64,000 bases of DNA from NCEH01 sp043195125. Its GTDB lineage: Bacteria > Pseudomonadota > Alphaproteobacteria > Rhizobiales > Xanthobacteraceae. The notes below the pieces were generated by a model. The model saw only the letters and a list, made by a program, of their open reading frames with translations. It searched no databases and was not told the DNA's origin. Every line of letters begins with the position of its first letter. The stretch's first letter is position 1. This document shows positions 26,723 to 34,779 of the stretch, one piece after another. The translations under genes were made by a program, and so were the position numbers. The stretch is taken from assembly GCF_043195125.1 (NCBI RefSeq), contig NZ_JBAFWR010000011.1; one strand, written 5' to 3'.

Positions 26723-28249
26723 TTGAAAACAGCAAACGTCCAGGAGGCTCCCGCCACACCACACCGCACGCCGATCACCGGCAAAACTCTTATCGCTTGG
26801 GGCTTTGAGCCCGGACCTGAATTCCGCAAGCTTCTCGCCAAGGCGACCGAGATGGACGCCAATGGGGAAGACGAAGCCACCATCAAGCTGGTTCTCGCGG
26901 GGCTTCTGCCACCGCTCCAGATCCTCCCTCGGCGACCGTCCGGCCGCTATACGCTCGCGATCCATGCGGAAAACCCGGAGGAAGAAGCGAATATCGCGTT
27001 CGTCCGGGCCCACATGGACGAACTGATGAAAACGCCCGTGCTCGAGCATGGCGCGGTGATGCCGGATGCCTGTCCAGCCGGCACTGCATCGGGGACGATT
27101 CCTGTCGGCGGTGCGGTCATCAGCCGGGCGATCCACCCCGCCTTCCATTCAGCGGATATCTGCTGCTCGCTCCATGCCACGCTCTATCGCGCGCCCGACG
27201 TGCCGAAGCGAGCGATCATGGATGCGATCCAGTCTTCGACCCGCTTCGGCCCCGGCGGGCGAAGGCCTGACGATTGGGTGGGTGACGGGATTACGCGGGA
27301 CCTGGAAGAGACGGAGAACTCCTTCTTGAAGGGGCTGGCCCATCGCGCCAAGGCGCAACTGGCAGATCAGGGGGATGGCAATCACTTCGCCTTTGCCGGC
27401 GCCCTGTCGGTCACGCAGGGCTTGATCGACACCCTCGCGCGCAATGGGCAGCAAGCGCTTTCTGAAGCTTTGAAGCCCGACGTCAATGAAACCGTCCTTG
27501 CTCTGGTCACCCATCATGGCTCACGCGATCTCGGCGCTCAGGTCTATAAGCGTGGTCTTGCAGCGGCCACAGCTCACTGCGCGCACGTCTCTCCAGACAC
27601 GCCAGCTCATCAGGCCTGGCTCGATCCGGACAGCGTCGAGGGTTCGCTTTATTGGGAGGCGCTCGGCTATGTCGCGCGCTGGACCAAGCGAAACCATGAG
27701 CTGATCCACGAGAGAGCGGCCAGTCGCCTGGGCATCGAGGCGATTGCGGCGTTCGGCAACGCGCATAATTTCGTCTGGAAGCGGGAGGGCCTCTTCTATC
27801 ACGGGAAGGGCGCGACACCGGCCTGGCGTGATGCGGAGGGCCACCCTCTGCTGGGGCTTATTCCCCTGAACATGGCCGCGCCCATTCTCATCACGCTCGG
27901 GCGGGATAATGCGGATGCCTGTTCGTTCGCACCCCATGGCGCGGGCCGCAACATGTCGCGCACCGCATTGCTGAAGAAGCTGGGCATCCATGGTCTGCCG
28001 CCGGATCGCTATCATGCCGCCGCTTCAGACATCGTTGCGGCGCAGACGGAAGGTCTCGATGTCCGCTTCTTCTATGGACGGCCAGATCCTTCCGAGTCGC
28101 CGCTGGCCTACAAATCGGCGACCTCGGTGCGGGCGCAGATCGAGCATTATGGCCTCGCCGATGTGATCGCCACCATTGAACCCTTGGGATGCCTGATGGC
28201 TGGCGACTACGACAAACCCTGGCAACGCAAGCGCAACCCGGCGGATTAG
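26723..28249 (+). CDS. rtcB: RtcB-family RNA ligase
   Basis: The protein of about 508 residues keeps the RtcB metal and guanylylation motifs in order: HPAFHSADICCS, DQGDGNHF, HHGSRDLG, AFGNAHNFVWK and PHGAGRNMSR with the catalytic histidine. RtcB joins RNA 3'-phosphate (or 2',3'-cyclic phosphate) ends to 5'-hydroxyls with Mn2+ and GTP, in tRNA or rRNA repair. The start is uncertain: no ATG is near the N-terminus of the domain, and I suggest the TTG at 26723. The DICCS and DQGDGN variants differ from E. coli RtcB and point to a second RtcB subgroup. A strong terminator follows. Confidence 0.88.
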   Translation: MKTANVQEAPATPHRTPITGKTLIAWGFEPGPEFRKLLAKATEMDANGEDEATIKLVLAGLLPPLQILPRRPSGRYTLAIHAENPEEEANIAFVRAHMDELMKTPVLEHGAVMPDACPAGTASGTIPVGGAVISRAIHPAFHSADICCSLHATLYRAPDVPKRAIMDAIQSSTRFGPGGRRPDDWVGDGITRDLEETENSFLKGLAHRAKAQLADQGDGNHFAFAGALSVTQGLIDTLARNGQQALSEALKPDVNETVLALVTHHGSRDLGAQVYKRGLAAATAHCAHVSPDTPAHQAWLDPDSVEGSLYWEALGYVARWTKRNHELIHERAASRLGIEAIAAFGNAHNFVWKREGLFYHGKGATPAWRDAEGHPLLGLIPLNMAAPILITLGRDNADACSFAPHGAGRNMSRTALLKKLGIHGLPPDRYHAAASDIVAAQTEGLDVRFFYGRPDPSESPLAYKSATSVRAQIEHYGLADVIATIEPLGCLMAGDYDKPWQRKRNPAD

Positions 28250-28270
28250 CTTCTGTCCGATTCAGGCAAG

Positions 28271-28294
28271 GCGGGCGAAAAATCGCCCGCTTTT
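28271..28294 (+). terminator. Rho-independent terminator after rtcB
   Basis: A perfect stem GCGGGCGA/TCGCCCGC with an AAAA loop is followed by TTTT, 22 bases after the rtcB stop. Confidence 0.85.
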
Positions 28295-28674
28295 GACCTC
28301 TCAGCTGGGCTGCGCAGGCCGGACGAACTGAAGCTTCATTTTTCGGTCACCGTGGCTCGCTCTCCCGAAACGAGCGACGACCCATAGGCTATGGATGGTT
28401 GGCGCAACCCCGTCAGTCGGGCAGGGGACGCATTCCGTTCATATCATCCGGGTTGGTCACTGCTGGCGTGCGCCTATTTCAACGGGCACGCCATTCACGC
28501 GGGCCACGTTCGCAATGACAGGTGCTCCCGACCGACGGTGCCGCAATGCGGTCGGTCTCTGCGTCATCCCAAAGTTCCCCCCAGCGCACAGTCGGGTGAT
28601 TTTGTGGGCTGATTTGTGGGCTGGAATAACTGGACGTCAGCCAAACATCTGAAATTAAACATAATTTTTTCAGG
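28295..28674. other. Chromosomal flank left of the satellite, no gene seen
   Basis: These 380 bases between the rtcB terminator and the left attachment repeat hold no supported gene. They should be the original DNA downstream of the tRNA-Thr gene before integration. Confidence 0.45.
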
Positions 28675-28730
28675 AAATGGTGCCGGTTGAGGGGATTGAA
28701 CCCCCGACCTTCGGTTTACAAAACCGCTGC
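28675..28730. repeat. Left attachment site of the satellite element (tRNA-Thr 3' duplicate)
   Basis: This 56-bp sequence is identical to 43583-43638. It holds the 3' part of tRNA-Thr(UGU), from the anticodon arm to CCA, but not the 5' part: sequence after 28730 no longer matches, so it is a displaced tRNA end, not a gene. Confidence 0.92.
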
Positions 28731-28762
28731 AAATATAGTATCTGCGCCACTTCGGGGCGAAA

Positions 28763-28788
28763 TGTTGCAGATGTGTTGCATGGAGCGG
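28763..28788. repeat. Possible integrase arm-type sites, left end
   Basis: Two TGTTGCA repeats followed by a GGAG, as TGTTGCAGATGTGTTGCATG, resemble the sequence at 43439-43462 near the other end (TGTTGCATCCGTGTTGCACG). Paired short direct repeats just inside both ends of an element are typical of integrase arm binding sites. Confidence 0.5.
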
Positions 28789-28801
28789 GTGGAAGCAGGT
28801 G

Positions 28802-29947
28802 TCAATCGGGGCCGCTAAAGCGCCGGTCAATTGCGTCCATGGCGGCCCGATCTTCAGTCTCGGAGGCGAACAGCTTCCCATAGACCCCCATGGTCATCTG
28901 GATACTGGCGTGGCCCATCAGAGTCTGCAGCTTCTTCGGGGTGAGGTTCTGCTCAATGAACAGGCTGGCCGCCGCATGGCGAAGGGCATGGAGGGAGTAT
29001 TTCGCCTCCGGCACTTTGGTCGGCTGGCCATTCGCATCCAGCGCATCACGCATCACCACCACGCCGGCCGTCACCTGCGCTGGCCAGAACACCCGCCGCA
29101 GAAGGTTCGTGTGGCTCTCGACGTTCCCGGCGCCGTTGGGGAACACCAGACCTAAGTCACCGTTCGGACATCGCAGCTTCCACTCCTTCAACAGCTTCGT
29201 CGTGGAGGGCGAGAGCGGGATGTCGCGTCTGCCGGCCTTCGACTTCGGAGGGCCGAATGTGTTCCGGAAGTCGACCCGGCGGCGGACGCGGATGATCCCT
29301 GCATCGAGGTCGACGTCACTCCACAGCAGGCCGCGCATCTCGCTGGCACGCATCCCCGTGAAGAGCGCAGTCCACATGAAGGGCAGCCACCGCTCGGGGG
29401 TTGCCGCCAGGATGGCACGCAGCTCTGTCTTGGTGGGCATCTCCACCGATTCCTCGCGCCGAGCCGACGAGGGTAGCACCACTTCATGTGTGGGATTATG
29501 CGCAGCCTTGCCCTTGCGCATCGCTGTGGCGAAGACCGACGAGATTGCGCCGCGGACTTTGATCAGAGAGGAGCGCGACATCGTTGGAGCCAACATGTCG
29601 ATGTGCTCCTGAACCGTCACGGTCGAGATCCGAGACAGCTTCGAGGTGCCGAGGGCAGGGCGGACATATAGATCAAGCGTTGCTCGGTAACGCTTGATCG
29701 TCGCCTCCTCCCGGCGATTCGCGGTGCATGCGGTGATCCAGAGATCAGCCGCAGCGTTCAAGGTGATGCTTGCGCTGTCGGCGGTGTGGATCCCGCGGGC
29801 GACCTCACCGCGGGCATGAACCAGGAAGGCATCGGCCTCCTTCTTGGTCGGGAATTGCTTGTGTCGGCGCTTGCCACCGCCATCGATGTAGTCCGTCTGC
29901 CAGACGGGCCTACCGGAGGGCAGGGTACGCTTGCGGATCGTTGCCAT
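28802..29947 (-). CDS. int: Tyrosine integrase of the satellite element
   Basis: The 381-residue protein has an N-terminal AP2-like arm-binding part, a SAM-like core-binding domain (about 65-165) and a catalytic domain with R in ALFTGMRASEMRG, H-x-x-R in LHALRHAAAS, H in LMGHASIQMTM and the nucleophile Y in GVYGKLF. It lies 72 bases inside the left att repeat, facing it, which is the normal position for an integrase using a tRNA 3' end. It should carry out integration and, with the AlpA-like protein at 32189, excision. Confidence 0.93.
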   Translation of the reverse strand: MATIRKRTLPSGRPVWQTDYIDGGGKRRHKQFPTKKEADAFLVHARGEVARGIHTADSASITLNAAADLWITACTANRREEATIKRYRATLDLYVRPALGTSKLSRISTVTVQEHIDMLAPTMSRSSLIKVRGAISSVFATAMRKGKAAHNPTHEVVLPSSARREESVEMPTKTELRAILAATPERWLPFMWTALFTGMRASEMRGLLWSDVDLDAGIIRVRRRVDFRNTFGPPKSKAGRRDIPLSPSTTKLLKEWKLRCPNGDLGLVFPNGAGNVESHTNLLRRVFWPAQVTAGVVVMRDALDANGQPTKVPEAKYSLHALRHAAASLFIEQNLTPKKLQTLMGHASIQMTMGVYGKLFASETEDRAAMDAIDRRFSGPD

Positions 29948-29968
29948 GGGTGCCTCCGAGGTGGACGC

Positions 29969-30184
29969 TTAGCTGGTGTGGTCCAACAGGCGGCCAGGAG
30001 CTCGATGGAGGGCCTCATGGAGCGCCTTCACCAAGTCGTTCGCTTGGTAGAGCGCCCACACGGCTTTCTCGGTCTCAGGGGTGGCCTTGCCACCGCGCAG
30101 CATATCCTCGACGAGGTCGGTGGCGATCGCGGTGGCGAGCAGCGCGTTCAGGGCGCGGGTCTCAAGCGGGAGCGGCTTGCTCAT
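29969..30184 (-). CDS. Small hypothetical protein, 71 aa
   Basis: A helical, acidic-basic protein (LETRALNALLATAIATDLVE) of unknown function, 22 bases upstream of integrase and overlapping the upstream gene by ATGA. It is part of the leftward operon of the satellite. Confidence 0.6.
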   Translation of the reverse strand: MSKPLPLETRALNALLATAIATDLVEDMLRGGKATPETEKAVWALYQANDLVKALHEALHRAPGRLLDHTS

Positions 30185-30453
30185 CGGGCGGGCTCCTGGC
30201 GGCCTGCGGCCATCTCCGCGTAGGCGGCATAGAAGGCGACCACGAGTTCGTCAGCGGCGCGATCGATGTCACGGATCACGTGTCCAACGATGCCCACGTA
30301 CAGCTCGTCCTCTGGCTCGATCGTTTGCTCGCAGTGGACCGCGATGCGGGCGGCGCGCCGGATGGACTGGACGGCGTCCTCTAAGAGGAGGACGGCCGAA
30401 GGGGTGTGGGGTGGCATAGGGGTGGCGTTTGCCGCCAAGGAGTGCTTGGGCAT
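30181..30453 (-). CDS. Small hypothetical protein, 90 aa
   Basis: A predicted helical protein (LEDAVQSIRRAARIAVHCEQ; DRAADELVVAFYAAYAEMAA). The ATG at 30453 has AGAGA upstream; a longer form from 30510 is less likely. It overlaps the next gene by ATGA. Function unknown. Confidence 0.6.
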   Translation of the reverse strand: MPKHSLAANATPMPPHTPSAVLLLEDAVQSIRRAARIAVHCEQTIEPEDELYVGIVGHVIRDIDRAADELVVAFYAAYAEMAAGRQEPAR

Positions 30454-30535
30454 CGGTTGATCTCTGAGATGTTGGAAGGAGCCGGCCCGCCGCGAGTGTT
30501 CTACGGGCACGTGCTGGCAGCGGGCCGGCTAGGGG

Positions 30536-30916
30536 TCAGTGGATGATGGAGTCCGCGCCAGCCTCAGAATTCTGCTGCTGGCTGGCTGCAATCATCTCTG
30601 CCACGTACTCCGGCGCTGATGTGCCGTTGAACTTCTTCTCAGCACGCATGGTCGATCCGTAAGGCGCGCTGGTGGCCAGAAGCGTCTGATTCACCTGGCG
30701 CGCGATGGCGAACGCGATATCCAGAATGACGACCGCCTCAGGTCCGCTATGTCCCTCGCGAGCGAGAAGGCCGAGCACTTCTTCAGCCTTGGCAGCTGAT
30801 GTGAGGGCGCCTTTTGAGAGCAACTCGCGAGCGGTTTCGCAATATACCGGAACCATGCGGTGGTCGATGAGATTGCTGTCGTGCGGCTGGGGATAGATGG
30901 TGTGCGTGTCGGTCAT
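30536..30916 (-). CDS. Hypothetical protein, 126 aa
   Basis: A soluble protein with helices (ELLSKGALTSAAKAEEVLGL; AVVILDIAFAIARQVNQTLL) and AGGAGAAGG before its ATG. No family recognised. It belongs to the leftward gene set between the operator region and the integrase. Confidence 0.6.
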   Translation of the reverse strand: MTDTHTIYPQPHDSNLIDHRMVPVYCETARELLSKGALTSAAKAEEVLGLLAREGHSGPEAVVILDIAFAIARQVNQTLLATSAPYGSTMRAEKKFNGTSAPEYVAEMIAASQQQNSEAGADSIIH

Positions 30917-30966
30917 GAACCTTCTCCTAATTAGGGAGCAGAAGTGGGGCGTTGCCCCGCTTCAAC

Positions 30967-31329
30967 TCAGTTGCTTACTGTTGACGGGCCGAAGTCAGGA
31001 GCGAGGCTGACGTATCCGGCCTGATCACAGAGGTGCGCATCGCGCTGCTGGTGCAGCGAAATGAGCTCACGATCAAATCGGAGGTCGAACTCGATATCTG
31101 CCTTCGTCGTCTCGGCGACGTGGAGATCCAGCCGCCGCCCCGTGTGGATCTCGACGCCATAGACGAGGAGCGCGAGTTCTTCGGGCGAAGTGGTGGCGCG
31201 GACGATGCGTGCCATGTCGGCCATGTTGCTCCGCTCCTGCTTCTTGGGCGGGAGGCCCTGGATGCAGGCAATCGCATAGACAAAGGCCTGGCCCTCGATG
31301 AAGCCGTCCCGGCCGGTGATGTCCTTCAT
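30967..31329 (-). CDS. Hypothetical protein, 120 aa
   Basis: First gene of the leftward satellite operon, facing the operator region at 31384-31468. The sequence is mixed alpha/beta with a conserved-looking centre (ARIVRATTSPEELALLVYGV). No motif gives a function. Its position, immediately next to the divergent regulator, makes a regulatory or immunity role possible. Confidence 0.6.
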   Translation of the reverse strand: MKDITGRDGFIEGQAFVYAIACIQGLPPKKQERSNMADMARIVRATTSPEELALLVYGVEIHTGRRLDLHVAETTKADIEFDLRFDRELISLHQQRDAHLCDQAGYVSLAPDFGPSTVSN

Positions 31330-31383
31330 GATGGTTCCCTATCTGCGGCGCCCCGCTGGAGTGCGGGGCTAATGGACTGAGAT

Positions 31384-31468
31384 AAACTCAGTGGGAGCAG
31401 TTGTCAATTCCCACTGATGTAAACACAGTCGGTTGACATTTTTACAAATGCGTTTATATCAGTGGGAA
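31384..31468. promoter_or_regulatory. Operator-promoter region of the satellite switch
   Basis: A 17-bp motif, TTCCCACTGATGTAAAC at 31408-31424, recurs inverted at 31452-31468 with one mismatch (GTTTATATCAGTGGGAA), and a partial copy AAACTCAGTGGGA lies at 31384-31396. A promoter for the rightward gene (TTGACA 31433-31438, TATATC 31455-31460, spacer 16) overlaps the second copy, so a repressor bound there would block it. Divergent genes on each side fit a lysis/lysogeny-type or PICI master switch. Confidence 0.65.
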
Positions 31469-31511
31469 AATGTGACATCCTCGGTGTTCGGGTTTCACCG
31501 AGGAGAGGAAT

Positions 31512-32192
31512 TTGACCAGTTCGACTGAACTCAGTGCCCGCATCGCAAGGGTGTTCGGCATCACGGAGGCCACGGCACTGCTGCACATGCGCATTGTCAG
31601 AGAGGCCGGAATACTCACGCAGGGAGGACGGGGAAGAAGTTCCGCAAGAATGACGAGCCGAGACGCGGCCAACCTGTTGATCGCGGTGGCCGGGGCATCT
31701 GCTGTGAAGGACTCCGTCAAACCTCTAAGCTATCAGGCTCAAACCTGGGTCAAACATGGCACGTGGGAGGAGACTCTAAGCGTACCAGAGCTTCTTGCGC
31801 TGCCGCTGGATCATCGATTTTCCGACGCAGTAACGGCCCTGGTTGATAGTGCGGTCAGCGGAACGCTCGAAGATCTGGCAAGCCATCTTTTTGGCGGGCC
31901 ATGCGACTTGACCGGTGATGCAGCACAGCCTTTCGTTGTGAACATCACAATTGCTGAACCGCAATCCGACGCATTTATAGAGGTGGTCGAATTAATTCTG
32001 GACGAAAATGGACAGACTGATGTCGGTGAGCGTCGGCGAGTTCAGTACGGGTCCAGAAAGAAGATGCCGGGCGGAAAACTGAAATATGACCCACCACTAG
32101 ACATTCAAACGCATGGCGATCTCAGTCATCATCACACCTTCACCCATCGAGCGATTCAAGAAATTGGGAATCTTCTGAGGAGAACTGAATGA
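31512..32192 (+). CDS. Putative satellite regulator, 226 aa
   Basis: The start is TTG, preceded by GAGGAGAGG. The N-terminal 60 residues look helix-turn-helix-like (ARIARVFGITEATALLHMRI; SRDAANLLIAVAGASAV). The remainder resembles no family I know. It is the first rightward gene behind the operator cluster and ends overlapping the AlpA-like gene by ATGA. It may be the repressor or activator of the element, by analogy with the Stl/AlpA region of phage-inducible islands; that is inference. Confidence 0.55.
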   Translation: MTSSTELSARIARVFGITEATALLHMRIVREAGILTQGGRGRSSARMTSRDAANLLIAVAGASAVKDSVKPLSYQAQTWVKHGTWEETLSVPELLALPLDHRFSDAVTALVDSAVSGTLEDLASHLFGGPCDLTGDAAQPFVVNITIAEPQSDAFIEVVELILDENGQTDVGERRRVQYGSRKKMPGGKLKYDPPLDIQTHGDLSHHHTFTHRAIQEIGNLLRRTE

Positions 32193-32398
32193 ACGACAAC
32201 ACTCCGCTCGCCCAGGATGTTCTTCGGGGAGCAGACGACATTGCTGCGTTCTTGGGCATGGAGCCCCGCGCAATCTACCACGCGGCCAGCCGCTCCAAGC
32301 TTCCGACCTTTCGCCTTGGCGCGAAGATCTGTGCTCGCAAGTCAACCTTGCTGACGTGGATCGCAGAACAAGAGAAAAAAGGGAGGGCGGTGGCATGA
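32189..32398 (+). CDS. AlpA/excisionase-type helix-turn-helix protein
   Basis: The 69-residue protein has a MerR-like winged helix: GADDIAAFLGMEPRAIYHAA followed by LPTFRLGAKICARKSTLLTW, the HTH_17 pattern of AlpA and excisionases. In Gram-negative satellites AlpA-type proteins activate integrase or excision genes. It is coupled by ATGA overlap to genes on both sides. Confidence 0.8.
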   Translation: MNDNTPLAQDVLRGADDIAAFLGMEPRAIYHAASRSKLPTFRLGAKICARKSTLLTWIAEQEKKGRAVA

Positions 32399-32637
32399 GC
32401 TATATTCTCACATCCGATGATGATGCGTTCATCAAGGGCGCCTTGGCCCACGGGCAATTCACTATCCCGCAGATCGCGCTGAACTTGATCATGTCGCATG
32501 CCGGCGGCGACTCCGGGCGAGCCTTGTTTCTCTGTAAAGAGGCTCTCATTCACGCAATGACGCCATTGGGCAACCCAGCGTTTCAACCTCTCCTCAAGGT
32601 GGGGGCATTCCTCGAAGAGGGGAAACCGCTCGTCTGA
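32395..32637 (+). CDS. Small hypothetical protein, 80 aa
   Basis: The ATG overlaps the stop of the AlpA-like gene. The sequence (FIKGALAHGQFTIPQIALNL) is helical and of unknown function. It closes the short regulatory operon before the structured leader of the ATPase gene. Confidence 0.6.
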   Translation: MSYILTSDDDAFIKGALAHGQFTIPQIALNLIMSHAGGDSGRALFLCKEALIHAMTPLGNPAFQPLLKVGAFLEEGKPLV

Positions 32638-32698
32638 TCTCGCCATCCAAACCGTACCCGTCCGAAACACCCTGGGCCTCGGCTACGCCAATATCGGC

Positions 32699-32862
32699 GG
32701 ACCTATCAAGTCTGATAGGTCCAGCTTCTTAGACCTCATCAGAAGCTGACCTGCGGAAATACTTCCGCGCGAGGTCAGTTCCGTCGCCCCGCTCATCGGA
32801 TCGTCGGCGTCGACCACCACCAAAAAAACGGCCGCGGAAATCCCTGCCAGGACCCGCGGCCG
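32699..32862 (+). promoter_or_regulatory. Leader with three successive hairpins before the RepA-like gene
   Basis: Three inverted repeats occur in a row: perfect 10-bp arms GGACCTATCA/TGATAGGTCC (32699-32722), CTGACCTGCGGAA with TTCCGC..AGGTCAG (32746-32778), and CGGCCGCGG/CCGCGGCCG (32829-32862). The last is preceded by AAAAAAA, so read leftward it would be a terminator. The set ends 27 bases before the ATG at 32890 and could attenuate or regulate ATPase expression. Confidence 0.5.
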
Positions 32863-32889
32863 AAAACTCTCCATAGAAGGATTAAATAT

Positions 32890-34023
32890 ATGGGCGCATC
32901 CGCCCTGTCAAGTAGTGTCGAAATAGATTTCGATGATTTCGACGGGAATAATTCAGAACTCCTCTTAATATACCCACATCTCAAAGCGCATTCGCGCTGC
33001 AGTGTGTCACCATTCAAGAACACATTCTCACATGGACTGTTCGCCGGTGACGAAGTGTCGGTAATTTATGGAGCGCCAGGTTCCACGAAGTCTGCTCTTG
33101 CCATAGACATCGCTTGCCGTGCTGCAGTCGGAATGGATTGGAGCGGCGGATACACCGCCCCTATCGTGGGGGTGGTGTACGTCGCCGCCGAACGGGTTGC
33201 ACAGGTGCGTCGTCGCGCCGACGCCTTTTGTCGACACCATGGCCTGGAGCGGCTCGACAATCTCATCATTTACGACGGTCCCATTGACCTCGTGCGGGAC
33301 CGAGGGCTGCTTGCAGCCACGATCCTTTCGGCCGGATCAATGGTGCAGGACGGAGGCATCTACCTCGTCGTCATCGATACTCTGGCGGCGGCGATGTCCG
33401 CTTCCGATAGCTCGCCTGATGCCATGGCTGCCGTTGTAAGCACCATCAATCGGTCGCAGCGTGTCGTCCGCGATGAATGGGGAGAGGCACCCCACATCAT
33501 GCTGCTTCACCACACGCCCGCGAGCGGTGAAGCGCGCCTTCGTGGCGGGGGGCAGCTTCTTGGTACGGCCGACATCACACTTCATGTCAGCCAGCGCCGC
33601 GGGCTGGCGACAGCGCAGGTCGAGAAGAACAATGACTCGCCCGATCGTCCGGCGCTCTCCTATGGCCTCGACGGCGTTGTCATCGGCCAAGATCCATATG
33701 GCATGGATGTCACCGCGCCAGTCGTGGTGCCGCACCAGGAGGGGCCAGAGAAGAAGGCGCCCAGGGTCTCGCGTGCACAGCGGGATGCCATCGCAAGCCT
33801 GCAGGCTGCAATGGCAGCCAATGACAACCGGCCCGTGACGGAAGAGCAATGGCGATCGGTTGTGTTCACCGCGGCTGGGGATCTCAGCCCTGACGGAAAG
33901 CGCATGAAGTTTAAGCGCCACCAGCAGATCGTCGCCGCCGGAATGGCCCTGGAGATCGACGGTCTTTTTGCTCTCCCTGAACCGAACGAACATGAACAAA
34001 ACCGAACAAATGTTCGCACTTGA
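32890..34023 (+). CDS. RepA-like AAA ATPase (AAA_25 family)
   Basis: The 377-residue protein is a RecA-fold ATPase of the plasmid RepA/AAA_25 type: Walker A YGAPGSTKSALAIDIA, Walker B YLVVIDTLAAAM and a sensor segment HIMLLHHTPASGEARLRGGG. Such hexameric helicases unwind replicon origins. The C-terminal 80 residues look like a DNA-binding tail. It is immediately followed, and overlapped at its 3' end, by CGAACA repeats and a long hairpin (33982-34108) that may be its origin. It is the only replication gene in the satellite. Confidence 0.85.
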   Translation: MGASALSSSVEIDFDDFDGNNSELLLIYPHLKAHSRCSVSPFKNTFSHGLFAGDEVSVIYGAPGSTKSALAIDIACRAAVGMDWSGGYTAPIVGVVYVAAERVAQVRRRADAFCRHHGLERLDNLIIYDGPIDLVRDRGLLAATILSAGSMVQDGGIYLVVIDTLAAAMSASDSSPDAMAAVVSTINRSQRVVRDEWGEAPHIMLLHHTPASGEARLRGGGQLLGTADITLHVSQRRGLATAQVEKNNDSPDRPALSYGLDGVVIGQDPYGMDVTAPVVVPHQEGPEKKAPRVSRAQRDAIASLQAAMAANDNRPVTEEQWRSVVFTAAGDLSPDGKRMKFKRHQQIVAAGMALEIDGLFALPEPNEHEQNRTNVRT

Positions 34024-34108
34024 ATCTGGTCACCACATGGGGTGCGACCGAACAGAAAGACCGAACAAAATACCCCCTCTTAAGGGGGGTATTGTTCGGT
34101 TCTGTTCG
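33982..34108. repeat. CGAACA repeat cluster with hairpin, candidate replication origin
   Basis: CCGAACA occurs at 34002, 34048 and 34061, CGAAC at 33983, and the reverse TGTTCG at 34011, 34093 and 34103. The copies at 34061 and 34093 form the ends of a near-perfect 39-base hairpin with arms CCGAACAAAATACCCCC and GGGGGGTATTGTTCGG. Clustered short repeats next to a RepA-like gene are typical of iteron origins. The hairpin could instead be a terminator or operator. Confidence 0.6.
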
Positions 34109-34151
34109 TTCGTTCGCCCGTGGTGATGTGCAGTGCTCAGGGAAAGAGAAA

Positions 34152-34580
34152 ATGACCAAACCAACCGATCCCACCACCAAGATCCTGCGCAAGCTCCTTC
34201 CGGGCGCCGAGCGCTTCGGGGCTGACTGGTTCGCACTAGAGGCGGGCCTGCGATATGCCCGCCACCCCGAGCAGCGCGCCGGCATGGACGAGGTGCTGCG
34301 CCATGCCGGGCTGGACGTCATCGCGCGTGCCGTGCTGGTGGATGGGGTGGAAATGGAGGCCGCCGGGCGCGCGGCGTCGGGATACGCCACGCGCCCGCAG
34401 GCCGTGGCGTATGCGGCAGGGCAACTTACAGCGGCGTTGCGCCTGATGGCGTGGGCGGAAGGATCGCGGGCGCGGGAACGGCAGGCTATGGCGGGCGCTA
34501 TCAGCCGCATCCAGGCCCTCGAAAGCACGGTCGAGCAACAGCGGGCCGCTCTCCGCGCTCGTGTGGCGGTTCCAGCCTGA
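34152..34580 (+). CDS. Hypothetical protein, 142 aa
   Basis: The ATG at 34152 has GGAAAGAGAA upstream; the frame is open back to 34020 but that part overlaps the repeat cluster. The protein is helical with a C-terminal coiled-coil (IQALESTVEQQRAALRARV). Lying between the replication ATPase and the late genes, it might be a replication or packaging accessory. No family recognised. Confidence 0.6.
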   Translation: MTKPTDPTTKILRKLLPGAERFGADWFALEAGLRYARHPEQRAGMDEVLRHAGLDVIARAVLVDGVEMEAAGRAASGYATRPQAVAYAAGQLTAALRLMAWAEGSRARERQAMAGAISRIQALESTVEQQRAALRARVAVPA

Positions 34581-34711
34581 ACACTAGGGAATTTCCCGCC
34601 GCGTATACAACGAGGGGTTAGCGGGAGAGAAAATCACTAGTTCAAGAGCTATATATAGGACCACACGATGCAGGGCACAGACATCGCCTTGTAGCCCCCA
34701 GCTAGTCCACC

Positions 34712-34737
34712 AGCCGCCCACACGGGCGGCTTTTTTT
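34712..34737 (+). terminator. Rho-independent terminator between early and late satellite genes
   Basis: The stem AGCCGCCC/GGGCGGCT with an ACAC loop is followed by seven T. It isolates the replication operon from the capsid/packaging operon that begins at 34780. Confidence 0.85.
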
Positions 34738-34779
34738 ATTCCCCATTCAACGTTGCCGCCCGAGCGGCAGGAGGCCGTC

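Noticed and set aside
28675..28730. A second tRNA-Thr gene
   Set aside because: Only the 3' part is present; the D arm and 5' acceptor strand are missing, so it is an att duplicate.
34020..34151. N-terminal extension of the 142-aa protein
   Set aside because: It would be translated from the hairpin and repeat cluster; the ATG at 34152 has a good ribosome site.
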